From Roseateles_B sp041906185 (GTDB taxonomy: Bacteria > Pseudomonadota > Gammaproteobacteria > Burkholderiales > Burkholderiaceae_C): a stretch of DNA of 64,000 nucleotides. This document shows, piece by piece, positions 1 to 7,892 of this stretch. A program made the position numbers and the translations under genes. The notes under the pieces are model-generated. The model did no database searches and was not told where the DNA came from. It was given only the letters and a program-made list of their open reading frames with translations. The stretch spans positions 62,001 to 126,000 of the forward strand of contig JAYRJQ010000011.1 of assembly GCA_041906185.1 (NCBI GenBank), given 5' to 3'. Within the stretch, counting starts at the first letter, position 1; the number at the start of each line of letters is the position of its first letter.

Positions 1-616
1 GCTGATCGTCGTCCGCCATGGCGAGACGGACTGGAACCTGCGCAAGTGCTTCCAGGGCCAGATCGACATCCCGCTGAACGAGCGCGGCCTCGCGCAGGCC
101 CGCCTGCTGGCGCGGCAGCTGCAGTCCGAGGGCCTGCGCATCGATGCCGCCATCAGCAGCGACCTGGGCCGCGCCCGGCAGACGGCGGCGCCGGTGTGCG
201 AGCTGCTGGGCCTGGCGCTGCACAGCGACGCCGCCTGGCGCGAGCAGGCCTTCGGCGTGCTCGAGGGCCAGAGCGTGGACACGCTGCGCAGCACGCACCC
301 GGAGCTGCACGCCCAGTGGCAGCGCCACGACCCGGACTACGCGCTGCCCGGCGGCGCCGAAAGCCGGCGGCAGTTCTCGTCACGCGTCCTGGCGGCGGCG
401 GCGGCCCTGGCCCGCCAGCACGGCGGCCGGCGCGTCCTGGTGCTGACCCACGGCGGGGTGCTGGACATGCTCTGGCGCGCCGCGCAGGGGCAGCCGCTGA
501 GCGGCCCGCGCACTTGCAGCATCCCCAACGCCGGCATCAACCGCCTGCGCTGGAGCCCCGAGGGCCCGGTGCTGCTGTCCTGGGGCGAAGACCAGCACCT
601 GCGCTCCCTCGCCTGA
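1..616 (+). CDS. Histidine phosphatase family protein (phosphoglycerate-mutase-like), 5' truncated
   Basis: The window opens inside this gene, and the reading frame is open from base 2. The N-terminus shows the family signature RHGET followed by DWN, where His is the phospho-accepting residue and the Arg binds phosphate. The second conserved His lies in LTHGGVLDML near the C-terminus. This identifies a branch-1 histidine phosphatase of the cobC/gpmB/phosphoglycerate-mutase-like group. The substrate cannot be told from sequence; CobC-like alpha-ribazole phosphatase, a sugar phosphatase or a general phosphatase are all possible. Only a few N-terminal residues are missing. No operon partner is visible on the window side. 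Confidence 0.88.
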   Translation, partial: LIVVRHGETDWNLRKCFQGQIDIPLNERGLAQARLLARQLQSEGLRIDAAISSDLGRARQTAAPVCELLGLALHSDAAWREQAFGVLEGQSVDTLRSTHPELHAQWQRHDPDYALPGGAESRRQFSSRVLAAAAALARQHGGRRVLVLTHGGVLDMLWRAAQGQPLSGPRTCSIPNAGINRLRWSPEGPVLLSWGEDQHLRSLA

Positions 617-712
617 CCCGCGGGCAGCCACCGCGAGGGCAGGCCCCATCACCAAAGTCACCCCGCATAGACCCTCTGTGAGGGCCGCGGGGGCCTTGCT
701 ATGGTGCGGCCC

Positions 713-2317
713 ATGCAGATCCCCTCCCCCGCCGCCGGGCTGAGCCGGCGAGCCTGGTTGCAGCGCCTGGGCGCGGTGGCCGGCAGTGGCGCCGTCTATG
801 GCGCACTGAGCACGCTGGGCCTGGCCGAGGCCTCCCCCGCGCAGGCCGGTTTCAAGCTGGGACCAGCGCCGGCGCGCGGCCGGCAGGTGCTCGTCCTGGG
901 CGCCGGCATCGCGGGCCTGGTCTCGGCGCTGGAGCTGCTGCGGGCGGGCTACGAGGTCGAGATCGTCGAATTTCAGGACCGCATCGGCGGCCGCTGCTGG
1001 ACGCTGCGCGGCGGCGACCGCTACACGGAGCTGGGCGGCGCGACGCAGGACTGCCGCTTCGACCGCGGCCAGTACTTCAACGCCGGCCCCTGGCGCATCC
1101 CCTTCCATCACCACGGCGTGCTGGACTACTGCCGGCAGCTGGGCGTGAAGCTGGAGCCCTTCGTCCAGCTCAACCACAACGCCTACGTGCACAGCCCACG
1201 CGCCGCGGGCGGCCGGCCGCAGCGCCTGCGCGAGGTGCAGGCGGACTTCCATGGCGACGTGGCCGAGCTGCTGGCCAAGCTCGTCCGTCAGCAGGCCCTG
1301 GACGAGACCCTGACCGCCGAGGACCGCGAGCGCCTGCTCCAGGCCCTGCGGCAGTTCGGCGGCCTCGACGACGAGAGCCGCTACCGGGCCGGCGAGATCG
1401 CCGCCGATCGCCGGGGCTTCGATCCCTTCCCCGGCATGGGCGTCTCGGCGCATCCGCCCGAGGCCGATCCGCAGGGCCTGCAGTCGCTGCTGCGCTCGGG
1501 GCTGTGGTCCCAGCTGGAGCAGGGGGCGAGCTTCGAGTTCCAGACGCCGCTGTTCCAGCCCGTGGGCGGCATGGACCGCATCGCCCACGCGCTGGCGCAG
1601 GCCGTCGGGATGCAGCGCATCCGACTGCGCCGCCGCGTCAGTGCCATCCAGCAGGACGCCAACGGCGTGCGTGTGCAGGTGCAGGACCTCGCCCGCCCGG
1701 GCCAGCCCACCCAGACCCTGCGCGCCGACTGGTGCGTCTGCACGCTGCCGCTGTCCGTGCTCTCGCAGCTCGACGTGCAGTGCAGCGATCCCCTGCGCCA
1801 GGCCATCGACGCCGTGCCCTACTTCTCCGCGTTCAAGGCCGGCCTGCAGTTCAATCGCCGCTTCTGGGAGGAGGACGAGGCCATCTTCGGCGGCATGAGC
1901 AGCACGGAGCTGCCCATCCGCGTGATCGGCTACCCCAACCACGACCTGCAGAGCCGCAAGGGCGTGCTGCTGGGCGCCTACGCCTTCGGGACGCAGGCTC
2001 TGGAGTTCACCGCGCTGCCACCGCAGGAGCGCCTGCGCGAGGTCCTGCGCATGGACAGCCAGATTCACCCGCAGGCGCCGGCCGCCTACGAGAACGGCAT
2101 GGCCGTCGGCTGGCACCGCCACCCGGCCACGCTGGGCTGCTTCGGCGACTGGAGCCGCGTCGCCCGCCAGCGCCACTACCCGACGCTGCTGAAGATGGAC
2201 GGCCGCCTGATCCTCGCCGGTGAGCACGCCTCGCTGCTGCCGGCCTGGCAGGAAGGCGCCGTGCTCTCGGCGCGGCATGCCATCACCCAGTTGCACGAGA
2301 AGGCCCGCGTCGCATGA
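713..2317 (+). CDS. Exported flavin-dependent amine oxidase/dehydrogenase
   Basis: This is a flavin-containing monoamine oxidase family protein of about 534 residues. A twin-arginine-like leader (SRRAWLQRLG) precedes the FAD-binding GAGIAG fold at about residue 65, the family motif RIGGRCWT follows, and the C-terminal FAD motif LAGEHASLLPAWQEG is intact. It should oxidise a primary amine or amino acid to an imine in the periplasm. It overlaps the next gene, a cytochrome c, by four bases (ATGA), and an exported RidA follows. The nicotine oxidoreductase NicA2 of Pseudomonas putida belongs to this family and passes electrons to a cytochrome c rather than to oxygen, so I infer a dehydrogenase here. 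An alternative ATG lies 12 bases upstream. The substrate is unknown. Confidence 0.85.
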   Translation: MQIPSPAAGLSRRAWLQRLGAVAGSGAVYGALSTLGLAEASPAQAGFKLGPAPARGRQVLVLGAGIAGLVSALELLRAGYEVEIVEFQDRIGGRCWTLRGGDRYTELGGATQDCRFDRGQYFNAGPWRIPFHHHGVLDYCRQLGVKLEPFVQLNHNAYVHSPRAAGGRPQRLREVQADFHGDVAELLAKLVRQQALDETLTAEDRERLLQALRQFGGLDDESRYRAGEIAADRRGFDPFPGMGVSAHPPEADPQGLQSLLRSGLWSQLEQGASFEFQTPLFQPVGGMDRIAHALAQAVGMQRIRLRRRVSAIQQDANGVRVQVQDLARPGQPTQTLRADWCVCTLPLSVLSQLDVQCSDPLRQAIDAVPYFSAFKAGLQFNRRFWEEDEAIFGGMSSTELPIRVIGYPNHDLQSRKGVLLGAYAFGTQALEFTALPPQERLREVLRMDSQIHPQAPAAYENGMAVGWHRHPATLGCFGDWSRVARQRHYPTLLKMDGRLILAGEHASLLPAWQEGAVLSARHAITQLHEKARVA

Positions 2318-2763
2318 AAGCCCTGATCCCCCTCCTGCTGGCCGCCCTGCCGTCCCTGGCGGCGATTGCCGCCCCAGCCGACACGGCCGCCCCGGCGGCC
2401 AGCGAGCCCCGCTTCTCCTCGGGCTGGCGCTTCGAGCAGCGCAGCGGCCCGGCGCTCTATGGCGCCCTGTGCGCGGCCTGCCACATGCCCGACGGCCGGG
2501 GCGCCAAGGGCGCCGGCAGTTATCCCGCGCTGCAGGGCAATCCGCGGCTTGCAGCGACGCCCTACGCCCTGCACATGGTGCTGAACGGCCACCGGGCCAT
2601 GCCCGGCTTCGGCCGCCAGCTCAGCGACGAGCAGGTGGCGGCCGTGCTGAGCCATGTGCGCGAGCGCTTCGGCGGCCTGGCGCCCGAGGCCGCACGGGTG
2701 GCGCCCGCGGAAGCCGCGGAGGTCCGCCAGGCGGCCCAGGCCGGCACGGCCGTGGCGCACTGA
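2314..2763 (+). CDS. Periplasmic c-type cytochrome (electron acceptor of the amine oxidase)
   Basis: The 149-residue protein has an N-terminal signal peptide (MKALIPLLLAALPSLAAIAA) and one haem-binding CAACH motif at residues 53-57. A plausible distal Met lies in AMPGFG at about residue 96, so it is a small class-I mono-haem cytochrome c. Its start overlaps the stop of the amine oxidase gene, which implies translational coupling. I infer that it carries electrons from the reduced flavin of that enzyme into the respiratory chain, as CycN does for NicA2. The C-terminal 25 residues are Ala-rich and probably disordered. Confidence 0.88.
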   Translation: MKALIPLLLAALPSLAAIAAPADTAAPAASEPRFSSGWRFEQRSGPALYGALCAACHMPDGRGAKGAGSYPALQGNPRLAATPYALHMVLNGHRAMPGFGRQLSDEQVAAVLSHVRERFGGLAPEAARVAPAEAAEVRQAAQAGTAVAH

Positions 2764-2823
2764 ACCCCGGCGCGGACCCGGCACCCGCATGATCCCCACG
2801 CCCCCTGACCTCAAGGAGCCAGC

Positions 2824-3357
2824 ATGAAATCCTTCGCCCCTGCCCTTCTCCCGGCCGCCCTGACGGCCGTCCTGATGGCCCTGGTGCCTGGCGCCCACGC
2901 CCAGAGCACGGCCCCGGCAGCAGCCAGCCCGGACGTGATCCGCCACCGCCCCGCCGGCTCGACCTTCCCCATCGCCAGCGCGGTGGAGGTGCCGGCCGGT
3001 CGGACGCTGGTCTTCGTCAGCGGGGCCGTGCCCGCGGTGGCCGATCCCAAGGCCGAGCGGGGCAGCCTCGCGGCCTATGGCGACACCCGCACGCAGACCC
3101 TCAGCGTGCTCGCCAACATCGAGCGCCAGCTCAAGGGCCTGGGTCTGGGCATGGGCTCGGTCGTGAAGATGCAGGTGTTCCTCGTCGGCGATCCGGCCAA
3201 GGGCGGGCGCATGGACTTTGACGGTTTCATGTCGGCCTACACCGAGCATTTCGGCACGGCCGCGCAGCCGAACCTGCCGGCGCGCTCCGTGATGCAGGTG
3301 GCCGGGCTGGTGGTGCCGGGCTGGCTGGTGGAGATCGAGGTCACGGCCGTGCGTTGA
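2824..3357 (+). CDS. RidA/YjgF-family protein with signal peptide
   Basis: This is a RidA (YjgF/YER057c/UK114) domain of about 130 residues behind a signal peptide ending near AHAQ at residue 27. RidA proteins hydrolyse reactive enamines and imines released by amino-acid and amine-metabolising enzymes. The Arg of the PARS motif near the C-terminus matches the Arg that binds the imine carboxylate in Escherichia coli RidA, so the site looks functional. An AAGGAG ribosome site precedes the ATG. Most RidA proteins are cytosolic; the leader here fits deamination of the imine made by the exported amine oxidase two genes upstream. That link is inferred from order and localisation. Confidence 0.87.
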   Translation: MKSFAPALLPAALTAVLMALVPGAHAQSTAPAAASPDVIRHRPAGSTFPIASAVEVPAGRTLVFVSGAVPAVADPKAERGSLAAYGDTRTQTLSVLANIERQLKGLGLGMGSVVKMQVFLVGDPAKGGRMDFDGFMSAYTEHFGTAAQPNLPARSVMQVAGLVVPGWLVEIEVTAVR

Positions 3358-3401
3358 GCCCGCAACAGCGCCGCGGCGTGCTGCGCCAGTCTGGAACAGA
3401 A

Positions 3402-3419
3402 CTGTCACAAACCGTCGCC
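3402..3419 (+). promoter_or_regulatory. Possible degenerate Pho box upstream of pstS
   Basis: CTGTCAC at 3402-3408 matches one Pho-box heptamer. A weaker second half, CCGTCGC, begins ten bases later instead of the usual eleven. The position 14-31 bases ahead of pstS and the gene identity support PhoB control, but the second half-site is poor. Confidence 0.3.
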
Positions 3420-3432
3420 ACAATGCCGGGGC

Positions 3433-4560
3433 ATGTCACGCACATCGCCCCTCACCCCCCTTCCGCTCGGCCTGTCCGGCCTGCCCTTCCCGTCATCCTG
3501 CCGGCTGCCGGCCGTCCTGCGGCGCCAGGCCTTGCGGGTCGCGGCGCTCACGCTGCTGCTGCCCGCCCTGGGGCCCAGCCATGCCATGGCGGACGTGCAG
3601 GGCGTGGGGGCCAGCTTCCCGTCGGTCGTCTACCAGGCCTGGACGCAGCAGTACGCCCGGGCCCACGGCCGCAAGGTCAGCTACAAGCCGACCGGCTCGG
3701 GTGACGGGCAGAAGCAGATCCAGGCCCGGGCCGTGGATTTCGCCGGCAGCGACGTGCCCTTCAGCGAGGCCGACCTCGTCAGCAAGCAACTGGTGCAGCT
3801 GCCCATGCTCGTGGGCGGCATCGTGCCGGCGGTCAACCTCAAGGGCGTCGCGCAGCTGCGCCTGGACGGTGCGACGCTGGCGGACATCTTCCGCGGCGAG
3901 ATCCGGCAGTGGAACCACCCCCGCATCGCGGCGTTGAACCCCGGCGTCACGCTGCCGGCCCTGCCCATCACACGCGTGGTGCGCAAGGACAAGTCCGGCA
4001 GCACCGACGCCTTCAGCCGCTACCTCGCCCTCGTCTCGCCGGCCTTCCGCGAGCAGATCGGCCCCGGCATGCTGCCCAAGTGGCCCGAAGGTGCCGTGGC
4101 GGCCGAGGGCAATGACGGCATCGCGCAGGCCCTCAAGACGACGCCCGGCGCGATCAGCTACGTCTCCTTCGACCGGCTGCACAAGGCCCAGCTGAACGGC
4201 GTGCAGCTGCGCAATGCGGACGACACCGACTTCGTCGCGGCCAGCGAAGCCGGCTTCCGCGAGGCGGTGCGCAACTCGTCGATGGGGCGCACGGGCGATG
4301 AATCGGCCAGCCTGCTGCAGCGGCCGGGCAAGGGCACCTGGCCGATCACGGTCACGTCCTACATCCTGGTCGACGCGCGCCCGAAGTCGGCCGCGGCTGC
4401 CAGCGAGGCGCTGCACTTCATCAACTGGACGCTGCAGTCCGGCGACCGTCTGCTTGCGGACACCGGCTTTGCGCCCCTGCCCGTGGCGGTGCAGGCACGC
4501 ATGGCCGCCCGCATCGCCAACGTCAAGGCGCAGGACGGCGGCGTGATCAACTACTACTGA
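3433..4560 (+). CDS. pstS: Phosphate ABC transporter substrate-binding protein PstS
   Basis: This 375-residue periplasmic binding protein shows the PstS hallmarks. They include GVGASFPSVVYQAW, the phosphate-contacting TGSGDGQ stretch and GSDVPFSEADL, with RKDKSGSTDAFSRYL further on. The first 50 residues form an unusually long leader, and the hydrophobic core is at about residues 35-50, ending near AMA. Later Met codons could also serve as start. PstS captures inorganic phosphate for the PstCAB importer, but pstC, pstA, pstB and phoU are not adjacent. It is therefore an orphan binding protein, perhaps an extra high-affinity copy. Confidence 0.88.
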   Translation: MSRTSPLTPLPLGLSGLPFPSSCRLPAVLRRQALRVAALTLLLPALGPSHAMADVQGVGASFPSVVYQAWTQQYARAHGRKVSYKPTGSGDGQKQIQARAVDFAGSDVPFSEADLVSKQLVQLPMLVGGIVPAVNLKGVAQLRLDGATLADIFRGEIRQWNHPRIAALNPGVTLPALPITRVVRKDKSGSTDAFSRYLALVSPAFREQIGPGMLPKWPEGAVAAEGNDGIAQALKTTPGAISYVSFDRLHKAQLNGVQLRNADDTDFVAASEAGFREAVRNSSMGRTGDESASLLQRPGKGTWPITVTSYILVDARPKSAAAASEALHFINWTLQSGDRLLADTGFAPLPVAVQARMAARIANVKAQDGGVINYY

Positions 4561-4847
4561 CCCAGGGCGACCGAGGCCGGTCGGCCTTCGGCGGGGCGCC
4601 CGCCCCGCCCGCGTGGCCACACAGTGGCAAGGGCGCGGTGTGGGTCGGGCCGGGCCGGGTGGGCCAGGTAGGGGCCGGCTGGGGGCTGGGCGAAGGCCCG
4701 GACTCGCAAACCGCCTGCAAGACGAGCGTCAACGCGCTGGACGGCAGCACGAGCCGCGACGGCTGAGCCTGATGGGTGCCTGGCGTGGCGCCCTTCACGA
4801 GCACCCGCGCGCGCAACGCGTGGCACCCACTGCCGTGGCGGGGCCCC

Positions 4848-6680
4848 TCAGTTCCGGTTGCGCGCCCGCTGCTCGCGAGCTTCGCGCAGAGCCACGCATT
4901 CGGCGTGGCCGTGGAAGCGCGGCTTGGCGCATTGCTCGTCCAGGCACAGGGCCCGGGCGATGAACACGCGCTTGCCGCAGGCATCGGACGGGCTGGCGGG
5001 CTCCGTCTCCGCCACGGCCGGCGCACTGGTCGGCACCGGCTGGGCGACCACAGGGGGATGCTCCACCGGGGCCGGCACCACGGGCGCTGCGCCGGTCGGG
5101 GCGGCCGCGGGTGCCGCCTCGCGGCGCTTGCGGGCCTCCTGGGGCAGGCGACGGTCGCCGGGCTTGTCTCCCGGCTTGTCGGCGGCCTTCTCAGCCACCT
5201 TCTCGGGTGCCTTTTCGAACGGCTTGTCGGTGCCCGGCGTCATGACGGTGCCGACGGGCCCGCCCGCCATGGCGGCCGAGGCGGCGCGGGCCGCTTCCTG
5301 GGACTGGACCAGCGCCAGCACCGGATCGCCCGCCCCCTCGGCCGGACTGGCGGAGGACGACGGCGCGGAGGCCGCCATCGCGAGGTCCGACTGCGACAGG
5401 GGCGGCGCCCGGTGCAGCATCGGTTGCACCAGCGCCACCAGCAGGGCCGTGCCCGCACCGGCGGCCAGCAGGCCGACCGCCCAGGGCCAGCGCCGCGGCG
5501 GGGCCGCGGGCGCACGGCGACTGCCTGAACGGCGCGAGGGCGGCGGCACCACCGCGACCTCGGGCAGCGGCACCGGCGCGGAGGCGGCACGGGCATCCTC
5601 CAGCAGCAGGTCCGGCGTGTCCATGGCGCGGGTGGGCAGGAAATCGCTATCGCCCAGCTGGCGGGTCTCCGCAAATTCGGAATCGTTCGCCAGCCGGGTG
5701 TCCTCGAAGCCCACCGGAGGCGGCGTGGCCGTGGTGTCGACGCGGCGGGGCTCGGGCGGCACGAGACGCCCGTCCAGCGCAGCACGCAGGTGCGCCACGG
5801 ACTGCGGGCGGTCCTGCGGATGCACCCGCAGCATCCAGTCGATGCAGGCCAGCAGCTCCGGGCTGTAGCCTGCCGGTGCAAGGGTCACGAGGCTCTGGTA
5901 GTCATCGCCCAGGCTGCGAGCCGTGGCGGCGGGCGGCGTGCGCCCGAGAACCAGCTCGTGGACCATCGCCCCGAGCGCATAGAGATCGGTCCAGGGCCCC
6001 TGGCGCAACTGGCGCGACTCGGCGTACTGCTCGATAGGGGCGTAGCTGGGCTTCAGGATGGCCGTGAGCCCTTCTGCGCGGTCGCTGATGACCTGACGGG
6101 CAGCACCGAAGTCGAGCAGCACCGGCGCCGCGCCGCCGTAGGGCAGGAAGACGTTGTCCGGCGCGATGTCCCGGTGCCAGATGGACTCGGTGTGCAGCAG
6201 CTCCAGCGCCTCCAGCAGCGCGGACACCAGCCGGCGCACCCAGGCCTCGTCGGGCGGCTGGCTCATGGCCCGGCGGGCCTGGCGCAGCGTCTGGCCCTGG
6301 AGATAGGGCATCACCATATAGGCCGTGCCGTTGGCTTCCCAGAAGCGGTAGACCTTCAGCAGGGACGGGTGATCGAAGCGCGCCAGCAGCCGGGACTCGT
6401 TCACAAAGGAGCGCAGGCCGGCATCGAAGGTCTCCTGCTGCGACCCGGAGCGCACGGACACCTTGGACTTGGCATTGCGCTGGGCCAGCATGGAGGGCAT
6501 GTACTCCTTGATGGCGACCTGGCGCTGCAGGGCGTGGTCCTGCGCCACGTAGATGATGCCGAAGCCGCCCACGGCCAGCGTGCTGACGATTTCGAGCTCG
6601 CCAAAGCGCGTGCCTGCCGGCAAGGCATTGGGGGCGGCCGACGAGGCGGCGGCGCGGCGATCGGGGCTGTCGTCGGGCAT
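4848..6680 (-). CDS. Membrane-anchored serine/threonine protein kinase
   Basis: The 610-residue protein begins with a kinase domain at about residues 25-300. It has a glycine loop (LAVGGFG), the ATP-binding Lys57 (VAIKEY), a helix-C Glu94, the catalytic HRD at 168-170 and the metal-binding DFG at 189-191. The catalytic loop reads HRDIAPDN, so the usual Lys two residues after Asp is Ala172; several bacterial kinases carry Ser or Ala there, so activity remains likely. A low-complexity linker, one transmembrane helix (about residue 400) and an Ala/Pro/Lys-rich tail follow. The protein ends in a small domain with four Cys that may be extracytoplasmic. No cognate phosphatase is adjacent. Confidence 0.88.
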   Translation of the reverse strand: MPDDSPDRRAAASSAAPNALPAGTRFGELEIVSTLAVGGFGIIYVAQDHALQRQVAIKEYMPSMLAQRNAKSKVSVRSGSQQETFDAGLRSFVNESRLLARFDHPSLLKVYRFWEANGTAYMVMPYLQGQTLRQARRAMSQPPDEAWVRRLVSALLEALELLHTESIWHRDIAPDNVFLPYGGAAPVLLDFGAARQVISDRAEGLTAILKPSYAPIEQYAESRQLRQGPWTDLYALGAMVHELVLGRTPPAATARSLGDDYQSLVTLAPAGYSPELLACIDWMLRVHPQDRPQSVAHLRAALDGRLVPPEPRRVDTTATPPPVGFEDTRLANDSEFAETRQLGDSDFLPTRAMDTPDLLLEDARAASAPVPLPEVAVVPPPSRRSGSRRAPAAPPRRWPWAVGLLAAGAGTALLVALVQPMLHRAPPLSQSDLAMAASAPSSSASPAEGAGDPVLALVQSQEAARAASAAMAGGPVGTVMTPGTDKPFEKAPEKVAEKAADKPGDKPGDRRLPQEARKRREAAPAAAPTGAAPVVPAPVEHPPVVAQPVPTSAPAVAETEPASPSDACGKRVFIARALCLDEQCAKPRFHGHAECVALREAREQRARNRN

Positions 6681-6839
6681 CAGGACCGGGCGGTGAGCAC
6701 GAGGGCTGTTTTCAGGCAGGGACGGGCAGCTTGCAGCATGCGAGGGCCGAAGCGTAGCGGATCAGATGCGCCGCAAGCGTCACTTCTCCGCAAGATGTAA
6801 CAACTGCTTGCTCCTAGACAGGCGCAAGCGCGAAATTGT

Positions 6840-7826
6840 TCAGGGTTGGAGGGGCAGGGCCTTCAGATAGTCGTGCAGCTGTTGCGCCAGCGCCGCCCGT
6901 TCCGCCTCGGGCAAACCCTCGGACAGCGGGGGCATGGTGGTGCCGGGCTTCAGCTTCGCCGGCTGCAGCAGCCACTGCTGCCAACGCTGGGCGTCGATCT
7001 CCCGGGCCCGCAGCGCCAGGTTCAGCGGCATCTTGAAGCCGCCATAGCCATTGACCTGATGGCAGCTGAGGCAGTGCGTCTGCAGTGCCTGGGCCTCGGC
7101 GCCGTAGCGCCCCGCCAGGGTGCCCGGCAGCAGGACGGCACGGCTCGACGGCGTGCGGCGCACGCTGCCGATCTGATAGGGCCAGACGGCCCCGCCCTCG
7201 GCCTGCAGCGCCGGATCGCGGAGGTTGTCCCAGACCAGGTAGTAGGGGCCCAGCGGCACCTGCTTTTCACCCTGGGCGTGGTTGTCGACCCGGAAGGGCT
7301 GGCCATCGGCCCGCGCAAAGACGATCCAGGCGCTGTACTGGCGGAAGCGCTCCACGGGGATCCGGGAGACGAAGCCGTCCAGGGCGCTGACCTCCAGCTC
7401 GGCATCGCCCACATCCCAGCCGGGCGCCAGCCAGCGGTCCAGGAAGACGCGGGCGGGCCACCCTCGGTAGCGCACCTGCACGGACTGCCCGGGCCGCGAG
7501 AGATGGGGCTCCACCACCGTCACCTCGGCCGGCTTCGGGCCTTCGGCGACCGCGACCTCGGGCACGGGCAAGGCCCGCGGCGGCGGTGGCGGCACGGGCG
7601 ACAGCGCCTGGGCCAGGGGCAGCGCCCCCAGGAGACCTGCCAGCAGGCCCGTCATTACGCCGGCCCGCAGACTCGCCCGCAGACTCGCCCGCAGACTGGC
7701 CCGCAGCTCGGCCCACAGACCGACCCGCAAATCGGCTCGTGACGCGCCCGCCAGGAGGCGCGATGCGGCAGGCTGGGCAGATCGTGCGGCGCGCAAGAGG
7801 CCGTTCAGGGCAGACGGATGGCGCAT
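6840..7826 (-). CDS. Exported cytochrome c with repeat-expanded leader
   Basis: The protein is 328 residues with one haem motif, CLSCH, in the C-terminal 100 residues, followed by MPPLSE, a likely distal Met loop. The ATG at 7826 has a good ribosome site (AAGGA, 6 bases upstream). This makes the first ~57 residues an Arg/Ala/Leu-rich stretch with LRAS repeats ahead of the hydrophobic signal core (MTGLLAGLLGALPLAQA). A shorter start at 7655 would give a normal signal peptide but lacks a ribosome site. The middle 170 residues lack a motif I recognise. It probably belongs to periplasmic electron transfer; its partner is unknown. It lies between a kinase gene and an acylase gene on the same strand. 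Confidence 0.82.
   Translation of the reverse strand: MRHPSALNGLLRAARSAQPAASRLLAGASRADLRVGLWAELRASLRASLRASLRAGVMTGLLAGLLGALPLAQALSPVPPPPPRALPVPEVAVAEGPKPAEVTVVEPHLSRPGQSVQVRYRGWPARVFLDRWLAPGWDVGDAELEVSALDGFVSRIPVERFRQYSAWIVFARADGQPFRVDNHAQGEKQVPLGPYYLVWDNLRDPALQAEGGAVWPYQIGSVRRTPSSRAVLLPGTLAGRYGAEAQALQTHCLSCHQVNGYGGFKMPLNLALRAREIDAQRWQQWLLQPAKLKPGTTMPPLSEGLPEAERAALAQQLHDYLKALPLQP
7664..7735. repeat. Six tandem 12-base units inside the cytochrome c leader
   Basis: Units follow the pattern CCCGCAGACTCG. The first two are identical, the third has one change, and the fourth to sixth are increasingly diverged. Twelve bases is four codons, so copy-number change keeps the frame and only lengthens the N-region of the leader (LRAS repeats on the minus strand). 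Confidence 0.9.
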
Positions 7827-7892
7827 GGTTCGTCCTTGTTTCGGGGCTGGAGGCGCGTGAGGGGCGTGAGGGGCGGTACGGGCTCGCCGCCG

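Noticed and set aside
4561..4847. Gap between pstS and the kinase gene as a hidden gene
   Set aside because: The small frames there are Gly/Arg/Pro-rich without ribosome sites or motifs, and I see no terminator with a T-run.
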